A stretch of 5,277 bases of DNA, taken from contig CAUYUA010000054.1 in the NCBI GenBank assembly GCA_963575675.1, positions 1-5,277 on the forward strand. The letters are read 5' to 3'. Positions 1-4,404 of the stretch are shown piece after piece (positions within the stretch are counted from its first letter, which is position 1; every line of letters begins with the position of its first letter). This stretch comes from CAUYUA01 sp963575675. Lineage in GTDB: Bacteria; Pseudomonadota; Alphaproteobacteria; Azospirillales; Azospirillaceae. The position numbers and the translations under genes are program-made. The notes beneath the pieces were generated by a model, which did no database searches, had not been told where the DNA came from, and worked only from the letters and a program-made list of their open reading frames with translations.

Positions 1-694
1 CCGGGTGCGTCATTAGCGCGTTGACGCGGGTTAAATCGAGCGCGCGGAATTCGTTCCATTCGGTGAGTATGGCGAGCGCGTCGGCGCCTTCAAGTGTTTG
101 ATAAGCGTTTTCACACCAAACCACATTGGGCAGCATCTTTCGAGCTTCGGGCATTCCGGCGGGGTCATAGGCGACGACGCGCGCGCCTGCGTTTTGTAGC
201 GCCGGGATGATGTCGAGCGACGGGCTGTCGCGCATGTCGTCGGTGTTGGGTTTGAAGGTAACGCCGAGCACGGCGATGGTCGGGGTGGGGGAGGGAGTCT
301 CAACCGCTTCGGCGTAGGCGTCGAGAATGCGCTTGGCCATGTTTTTCTTGCGCGAATCGTTGACCTCGATCACCGCCTCGACGATTCGCAAGGGCGACTC
401 GTAAGTTTGCGCGGTGCGGGCCAGGGCCAGAGTGTCTTTCGGGAAGCACGAGCCGCCGTAGCCGGGGCCGGGATGGAGGAATTTTCGGCCGATTCGTCCA
501 TCGAGGCCGATGCCGCGCGCGACATCGTGAACATTGGCTCCGACTTTTTCGCATAAATCGGCGATTTCGTTGATAAAGGTGATCTTGGTCGCCAAAAAGG
601 CGTTGGCCGCGTATTTAATGAGTTCTGCGGTCTCCAAGCTGGTCATCACGATCGGGGTTTCAATGAGGTACAACGGTCGATAGAGTTTTTGCAT
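1..694 (-). CDS. ugd: UDP-glucose 6-dehydrogenase, C-terminal part (runs off left edge)
   Basis: Ugd oxidises UDP-glucose to UDP-glucuronate with two NAD+ in the cytoplasm, supplying uronic acid for surface polysaccharides. This open frame of 231 codons is the second half of the enzyme, uninterrupted to the window edge. Counting from the ATG at 694, IKYAANAFLATK (about residues 26-37) holds the conserved lysine and asparagine of the central domain. GGSCFPKD (80-87) carries the catalytic cysteine at residue 83. GVTFKPNTDDMRDSP (144-158) and ILTEWNEF (209-216) belong to the C-terminal UDP-binding domain. About 20-30 residues of the usual C-terminus are missing at the left edge. The ATG at 694 is probably not the natural start: the family reads on upstream through EV (GAA GTG) into the N-terminal NAD domain, which lies in another frame. 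That ATG overlaps the stop of the upstream fragment (TGATG). Family assignment is very sure; where translation really starts is not. Confidence 0.93.
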   Translation of the reverse strand, partial: MQKLYRPLYLIETPIVMTSLETAELIKYAANAFLATKITFINEIADLCEKVGANVHDVARGIGLDGRIGRKFLHPGPGYGGSCFPKDTLALARTAQTYESPLRIVEAVIEVNDSRKKNMAKRILDAYAEAVETPSPTPTIAVLGVTFKPNTDDMRDSPSLDIIPALQNAGARVVAYDPAGMPEARKMLPNVVWCENAYQTLEGADALAILTEWNEFRALDLTRVNALMTHP

Positions 695-1176
695 CACTTC
701 TTGCGCTCGGAGTCGGTTCCGATCACTACGCGGTCGGGACGCATAAATCCCGATTGCGGAATCCTCGGAAATCCCTGACTGAGCAGACGCACCGCCGCAT
801 CGGGGCGTTCACGGATGATGCGCGTCACTTCTCGTCCTGCCCACAGCACGGCCGACTTGTCGCCACAACCGTATTTTTCGAGCGAGGCCGATAGTTCGGC
901 GGCGCCGAGACGGTAGCGTGATGGCGTAGCCGTCGCCGCGTCGACTCGGAGTTCGACTAAGATGAACACGGCGTCGGCTTCGGCGACGGCGGGGCCTGTC
1001 CCAATGCGAACGATAAGCGTCCGGCTTTGACGTTCTTGTCGACAGATGTCGAGTCCGGGTTCGTAGACGCAATCTCGTTGGTGCGACCGCTCGATCGGTG
1101 TCGGAGTCGCATGCACCTGAACGCCGAACACGCTCCGACACGCCACCATGCCGGCGCCGATCATTGTGATGCGCAT
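694..1176 (-). pseudogene. ugd: N-terminal (NAD-binding) half of ugd, eroded by many small deletions
   Basis: This 160-codon frame starts MRITMIGAG, the Rossmann-fold opening of Ugd, and keeps islands of the family: YEPGLD (38-43), AVAEADAVFI (63-72), GREVTRIIRE (114-123) and FMRPDRVVIGTDSER (144-158). Between the islands the peptide is unlike the family. Neighbouring frames supply the missing motifs, for example TPSRRGDGYA (family GTPSRRGDG) and VDKNVKAGRLS. The stretch around residues 103-113 reads as VVVDKSTVPVGTG only if several single bases are restored. From Met to TDSER there are 158 residues where a typical Ugd has about 176, so some 50 bases are missing, spread over the region. The frame then ends in TGA at 696-694 while the rest of the enzyme continues in another frame. 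The start is supported by GGAG at 1189-1186, nine bases upstream. As written it cannot encode a working dehydrogenase. Clustered sequencing error is the likelier cause, true gene decay the alternative. Confidence 0.85.
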
Positions 1177-1185
1177 GTCGTCCGT

Positions 1186-1189
1186 CTCC
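1186..1189 (-). promoter_or_regulatory. Ribosome binding site of ugd
   Basis: GGAG on the minus strand ends nine bases before the ATG at 1176-1174. It supports MRITMIGAG as the true start of Ugd, rather than the ATG four codons further in (MIGAG). Confidence 0.6.
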
Positions 1190-1210
1190 GATGGAATCGA
1201 ATAGACTTTG

Positions 1211-1223
1211 GGGCTAAGAGCCC
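1211..1223 (-). other. Small stem-loop in the ugd leader
   Basis: GGGCT-AAG-AGCCC is a perfect 5-bp stem with a 3-base loop, only seven bases from the next hairpin at 1231-1253. On the ugd strand both fall within 80 bases of the start codon, so they would form consecutive structures in the 5' leader of the mRNA. No known riboswitch class is recognised. Confidence 0.4.
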
Positions 1224-1230
1224 TTTCCCT

Positions 1231-1260
1231 TCACGCTCTTTCCATGAGCGTGATGTTTTA
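1231..1260 (+). terminator. Hairpin with T-rich tail upstream of ugd (plus-strand terminator or ugd leader stem)
   Basis: TCACGCTC-tttccat-GAGCGTGA is a perfect 8-bp stem with a 7-base loop (1231-1253). On the plus strand it is followed by TGTTTTATTT, which is the shape of an intrinsic terminator. It would stop plus-strand transcripts, but no plus-strand gene lies upstream; only the antisense side of ugd does. On the minus strand the same stem sits in the ugd leader and is not followed by T. It may act as an antisense-transcript stop or as a leader structure. The structure is clear; its role is uncertain. Confidence 0.45.
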
Positions 1261-1306
1261 TTTACACCAACGAATAGAAGAAATGACATACCGACGCACA
1301 GCAAAA

Positions 1307-1511
1307 AATAAATTAGAGGGGGCTAGGGACTGTGTTCCTGGTCGCGGAGGGGGATTACAAGGGGGGAGCGAAAGGCCCCCCCTTACGCCATAAGGCGAAC
1401 ATCGCGCTTTGTCTTACGGCAAAACGGCAAATAAGGGGAGCTTTCGCTCCCCTCTTGTAATTCCTCCCTCTGCGGCCGGGAACACAGTCCCTGGACCCCT
1501 CTAATCTTATT
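1307..1511. repeat. About 205-bp near-palindromic intergenic element
   Basis: The left arm (about 1307-1383) and right arm (about 1433-1511) are inverted copies that match over about 80 aligned positions with roughly ten differences, leaving an interior of about 50 bases. Shared blocks include ATTAGAGGGG at the tips, AGGGACTGTGTTCC in the middle and GGGGAGCGAAAG near the inside end. Each arm contains its own small GC hairpin with a GAAA loop. The tips read TA-GAGGGG and CCCCTC-TA, which would suit a small non-autonomous transposon (MITE) flanked by duplicated TA, but the symmetry continues outside the TA to AATAA, so the boundary is ambiguous. No ORF inside resembles a transposase. It lies entirely between the galU stop and the ugd start. 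It could be a MITE, an extragenic palindrome, or a structured RNA element. Confidence 0.8.
1428..1452 (-). terminator. Probable intrinsic terminator downstream of galU
   Basis: On the minus strand GGGGAGC-GAAA-GCTCCCC forms a perfect 7-bp GC-rich stem closed by a GNRA-type GAAA loop, followed by TTATTT. It lies about 115 bases past the galU stop, in the right arm of the palindromic element. The T tract is short and broken by an A, so termination may be partial. If it works, ugd needs its own promoter or readthrough. The left arm holds the mirrored version (1361-1384), facing the plus strand, with a weaker tail (TTACG). Confidence 0.5.
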
Positions 1512-1567
1512 CATTTTGTTTGAAAACAAAAACCGTGCGTCAACGCATTGCATTCCGTTTGCGTATG

Positions 1568-2436
1568 TTACACGAACTTTTTCAGCATTTCCTGCACTTT
1601 TTCTCCCATGTCGGAGCGACGCAGAGCGCTAGCGATTGTGGCTTCAATGAAGCCGATTTTGTCGCCGCAGTCATAGCGCGTTCCGGTGTAGCGCAATCCA
1701 TGGAAAGGTTGAGTATCGATTAAGCGCGCCATGCTGTCGGTCAATTGAATCTCATTCCCCATGCCTCGCTCTTGACGTCCCAGATGTTTGAACACTTCTG
1801 GTTGAAGAATGTAGCGACCAATGATTGAAAGCGTTGAGGGAGCGTCTTCAGGGTTGGGCTTTCGACCAAGCCGTCGACCTCGACCAAACGACCATGGTCT
1901 TTGCGGACCTTTAGAATGCCGTAGCGTCGTGTTTGTTCGCGAGGGACGTCGACCACTGCGACGATATTGCCGCCGACATCGTCATAGGCGTCGACCATTT
2001 GCTTTAAGCACGGGGTGTCGGCCAGCACGAAGTCGTCGGGAAGAATGACCGCAAACGGCTCGTTGCCGATCACTTCGCGGGCGCACCACACCGCATGTCC
2101 GAGTCCCAAAGGCAATTGTTGGCGAGTGTAAAACAAGCGACCTGGGCTGATTTCGGTGGCGCGGACGGACTCCAGAGCCTCGCCGCCGCCGCGCGCTTCC
2201 AGAGTGCGGTTCAGTTCGGAATCGGCGTCGAAATGATCTTCGATGGCGCGTTTTCCGCGCCCAGTCACGAAGACAAAGTCCTCAATTCCGGCGGCCCGGG
2301 CTTCTTCGACGGCGTATTGCAGCAATGGCCGGTCAACGAGAGGCAGCATTTCCTTAGGAATTGCTTTGGTGGCCGGGAGAAAGCGGGTGCCGAGGCCGGC
2401 TACAGGGAACACCACTTTGCGCACAGGTTTTTTCAT
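1568..2436 (-). CDS. galU: UTP-glucose-1-phosphate uridylyltransferase, one-base frameshift
   Basis: GalU makes UDP-glucose and pyrophosphate from UTP and glucose-1-phosphate in the cytoplasm, the step before the ugd product encoded downstream. The nucleotidyltransferase signature GLGTRFLPATKAIPKEMLP spans residues 14-32, with the nucleotide-binding loop and conserved K24. VDRPLLQYAVEEA follows, then FVTGRGKRAIEDHFD (56-70), QQLPLGLGHAV (106-116) and the metal-site motif LPDDFVL (132-138). After VDGLVE (187-192) the frame is lost. The family expects VEKP, but three A (plus-strand TTT at 1860-1862) stand where four are needed. Restoring one A resumes P-N-P-E-D-A-P, then IIGRYILQPEVFKHLG, GNEIQLTDSM and CGDKIGFIEATI, ending MLKKFV with TAA at 1570-1568. 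The repaired protein has 289 residues, normal for GalU. As written, the first frame stops at 1741 with a nonsense tail (231 codons). The start has a GAGAAG ribosome site and no better upstream ATG. Confidence 0.92.
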
Positions 2437-2460
2437 TGGTCTTCTCTATTGGTCTTCTCT
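2435..2460 (-). repeat. 13-bp tandem duplication covering the galU ribosome binding site
   Basis: Plus-strand ATTGGTCTTCTCT occurs twice, back to back (2435-2447 and 2448-2460). On the galU strand each copy reads AGAGAAGACCAAT, with GAGAAG as a plausible Shine-Dalgarno site. The copy next to the gene runs into the ATG; the outer copy meets ATA instead, so only one start codon exists. The duplication gives two ribosome sites 13 bases apart, one of which is misplaced. Confidence 0.8.
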
Positions 2461-2572
2461 AAATGAATGGACCTTGTTGAAGCGGAGGAAGCGTGTCGAC
2501 CGTGCGATCATGCCCTCTTGATGCTGAGAACAGTAGAGGGATTGGTTTATTCCCAAAATTGCGTCTTTACGC

Positions 2573-2602
2573 TGATTTTTTTTCTGAGATCAAAAAAAAT
2601 CA
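2573..2602. repeat. Perfect 11-bp inverted repeat with T8/A8 arms
   Basis: TGATTTTTTTT, then CTGAGATC, then AAAAAAAATCA: the arms are exact complements with an 8-base centre. It lies about 140-165 bases upstream of the galU start. The A and T tracts could bend DNA near a promoter, or act as a weak two-way terminator, since either strand ends in a T run. No binding protein can be named. Confidence 0.65.
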
Positions 2603-2708
2603 TGAAAGGGGAAGGGCGGTCATCTTTGGTTCTTACCGATTGGGTCCACTTCCCGACGGGGAGCTTGGCTCTTAAACGCATTTGATCTTTATTCGGAAAA
2701 CATCAGGT

Positions 2709-2780
2709 CATCAAGATTTAAGAGTCCATCAAGATTTAAGGGATCATCAAGATTTAAGGGCTCATCAAGACTTAAGAACG
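2709..2780. repeat. Four tandem copies of an 18-bp repeat
   Basis: Copies begin at 2709, 2727, 2745 and 2763 with the core CATCAAGATTTAAG followed by four variable bases. The fourth copy has one change in the core (GATTT to GACTT). A partial copy, CATCAGGT, precedes the array at 2701. The exact 18-base spacing puts the cores a little under two helical turns apart, roughly on one face of the DNA, as in iteron-like operator arrays. A minisatellite without function is equally possible. The units are too close together and have no spacers, so this is not CRISPR. Confidence 0.85.
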
Positions 2781-2838
2781 TCGTCGTGTTCGAACCAATA
2801 TTGATTGTCATGATGAGAGCCATAGCGATTCTTCCCTG

Positions 2839-2851
2839 TCGTAGGCTACGA
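2839..2851. promoter_or_regulatory. 13-bp palindrome, operator-like
   Basis: TCGTAG-G-CTACGA is a perfect palindrome with a single central base. The centre is too small to form a hairpin, so a dimeric repressor site is the natural reading. It abuts the terminator-like hairpin that begins at 2850. No regulator can be assigned and chance is not excluded. Confidence 0.3.
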
Positions 2852-2894
2852 TCCCCAAGATTGGGATCGCCGAAATCGGGGGATGTTTTTTTTT
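2850..2894 (+). terminator. Terminator-like hairpin with nine T
   Basis: ATCCCC (2851-2856) pairs with GGGGGAT (2878-2884) with one bulged G, and GATT (2859-2862) pairs with AATC (2874-2877) inside it. G2885 and nine T (2886-2894) follow. The competing pair GATCCC/GGGATC (2850-2868) overlaps it. This is the form of an intrinsic terminator on the plus strand, yet no plus-strand gene precedes it in the window. It may end a short untranslated RNA starting somewhere in 2470-2840, or guard hflK from upstream transcription. Confidence 0.5.
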
Positions 2895-3080
2895 GCCTCG
2901 CGTGGCGGCGTGCGCATGTGGCTTCTTCACGAAAATCAGAGAGCAGAACTCGGGGCGCGCGTATGATGATCTCAAGCGTCGAGAGAATTCACTTCTTATT
3001 GAACTTGCGTCATTGATTCCGTCCGGCTCTGAAACGGTTCGAAGCGCTTTCGGCGACGAAGTCTTGAGCCGACGGAGAAC

Positions 3081-3108
3081 TTGTAAACGTTAAAAAAACG
3101 CCTAATTC
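3081..3108 (+). promoter_or_regulatory. Weak candidate promoter for hflK
   Basis: TTGTAA (3081-3086) and TAATTC (3103-3108) are separated by 16 bases and lie 42 bases before the hflK start. The match to a sigma-70-type consensus is partial. It is offered only as the best candidate in the short A-rich stretch before the gene. Confidence 0.22.
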
Positions 3109-3136
3109 AGACAAAACACACACGATTTCATTACAG

Positions 3137-3146
3137 AGGGGTGAGG
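3137..3146 (+). promoter_or_regulatory. Ribosome binding site of hflK
   Basis: GAGGGG (3137-3142) ends eight bases before the ATG at 3151, and a second GAGG (3143-3146) is four bases before it. This purine-rich site fixes MPWSNQ as the start of HflK. Confidence 0.65.
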
Positions 3147-3150
3147 CGGC

Positions 3151-4393
3151 ATGCCTTGGAGCAATCAAGGTGGCGGCGGTAACGGTGGCGGTGGCCCTTG
3201 GGGGCCTTCGCCGGGAAACGGCGGCGGTGGCGGTCAGGGACCATGGAGTCGTCCTCCCGGAGGCGGAGCGCCCCCCCCCGATCTGGAAGACCTATTTCGT
3301 AAGGGACAAGACCGCGTTCGCAAAATGTTGCCCGGCGGTTTTTCCAGCGGCGGCAAAGGAGTCGTTCTGGCGCTGGCGGTGTTGGTCTTGATTTGGTTGG
3401 CCAGCGGAATTTATCGGGTGCAGCCCGATGAGCAGGGGGTTGTGCTGCGTTTCGGAGCCTGGGTGCGCACCGAACAGCCCGGATTGCGTTATCATGCGCC
3501 CGCGCCGATTGAAGTCGTGATGACTCCGAAAGTCACGCGCATCAGTCGGATCGAGGTCGGCTATCGCTCCGGCGGCGACGCGCGGCGCGCGGGCAATGAG
3601 CGCGACGTGCCGGATGAAAGCATGATGCTCACCAATGATGAGAACATCATCGACGTCGATTTCACGGTGTTTTGGGTGATCAAAGACGCCGGAGCCTATC
3701 TGTTCAAAATCCGCGATCCCGAGGCCACCGTCAAAAAAGCCGCTGAAAGCGCCATGCGCGAAGTCATCGGGCGAACCGACTTGCAGCCTGCGCTTACCGA
3801 AGCGCGGCAGAGCATTGAAAACAACACCAAAGCTCTGTTGCAAACAATGCTCGACGAATACAAAACCGGCGTTGAGGTCTCGCAAGTTCAGTTGCAAAAA
3901 GCCGACCCGCCCGGTCCCGTCGTCGACGCCTTCAACGACGTTCAGCGCGCCCGCGCCGATCGTGAGCGTCTGCGCAATGAAGCCGAAGCCTATCGCAACG
4001 ACATCACGCCCCGCGCGCGCGGCGATGCGGAGAAGCTCATTCAAGACGCCTCCGCCTATCGTGAGCAGGTCGTGAGTTTGGCTGAAGGCGACGCCGCTCG
4101 ATTCTCTTCGATCTACAATGCGTGGTCGGCCGCCAAAGAAGTCGTTACGCGCCGGATGTATCTTGAAACGATGGAGCAGGTGCTGCGCTCGACCAATAAA
4201 GTCATCATTGATCCTGCCGTAGGCCCCGGCGGCGGCGGCGGCGTGTTGCCGTATTCTTCTTGCCGGCTTTGCACAACGCACGCTCACGACGCTGCGCGCG
4301 ACCGTAACTTCGCCCTCTGCGGCAGTGATCGCTCCCACGCCTTCCGGCGCTTCGGCGACTTCGCCCTCTGCGCCCCGCAAGCCCGGAAATTGA
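3151..4393 (+). CDS. hflK: FtsH protease modulator HflK, frameshift near the C-terminus
   Basis: HflK and HflC form an inner-membrane complex of SPFH/Band-7 proteins around FtsH and modulate its proteolysis. The head (residues 1-45) is rich in Gly, Pro and Trp, and a cytoplasmic stretch (DLEDLFRKGQDRVRKML) follows. One membrane segment lies at about 70-88. The periplasmic SPFH domain opens with YRVQPDEQGVVLRFG (88-102) and includes TNDENIIDVDFTVFW (161-175). A charged helical region (about 265-345) contains RARADRERLRNEAEAYRND and TRRMYLETMEQVL. The family motif VIIDP and GVLPY follow (351-368). After 4254 the frame is wrong: it becomes a Cys/His-rich string running into hflC. The next frame gives a normal Pro/Ser/Thr/Ala-rich tail ending RKPGN with TGA at 4391-4393, implying one extra base or two missing in about 4252-4280. 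The repaired length is about 413 residues. hflC begins 11 bases after the stop. Confidence 0.92.
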
Positions 4394-4404
4394 GGTCAAC
4401 CGCC

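Larger units (their letters stand above)
2461..3150. other. Divergent non-coding region between galU and hflK
   Basis: About 690 bases carry no gene I can support. Short frames exist on the plus strand (for example 2786-3016 and 2893-3093), but their peptides resemble no family I know, lack a good ribosome site and overlap each other in different frames. The stretch must hold the promoters of galU (leftward) and probably hflK (rightward). It contains an A/T inverted repeat (2573-2602), four 18-bp tandem repeats (2709-2780), a 13-bp palindrome (2839-2851) and a terminator-like hairpin (2850-2894). No tRNA or known riboswitch was recognised. A small RNA or a short decayed gene remains possible. 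Confidence 0.6.

Noticed and set aside
809..1141. Arginine-rich minus-strand frame of 110 codons within ugd
   Set aside because: It is another frame of the disrupted ugd N-terminal half; its TPSRRGDGYA segment is a displaced Ugd motif, not a separate gene.
2095..2466. Plus-strand open frame (123 codons) opposite galU
   Set aside because: Entirely antisense to the conserved GalU N-terminal half; no recognisable domain.
2709..2780. Possible CRISPR array
   Set aside because: Repeats are 18 bases end to end with no spacers and only four variable bases between cores.
2786..3093. Two overlapping plus-strand small frames upstream of hflK
   Set aside because: They overlap in different frames, lack good ribosome sites, and their peptides show no family features; the first also runs through the terminator-like hairpin.
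3271..3279. C9 run in the hflK head as another frameshift
   Set aside because: Reading through it as three proline codons keeps the correct HflK frame on both sides.
3292..4380. Long minus-strand open frame (362 codons) opposite hflK
   Set aside because: It mirrors hflK, whose plus-strand protein matches its family along its whole length; the antisense peptide resembles no family and has no ribosome site.
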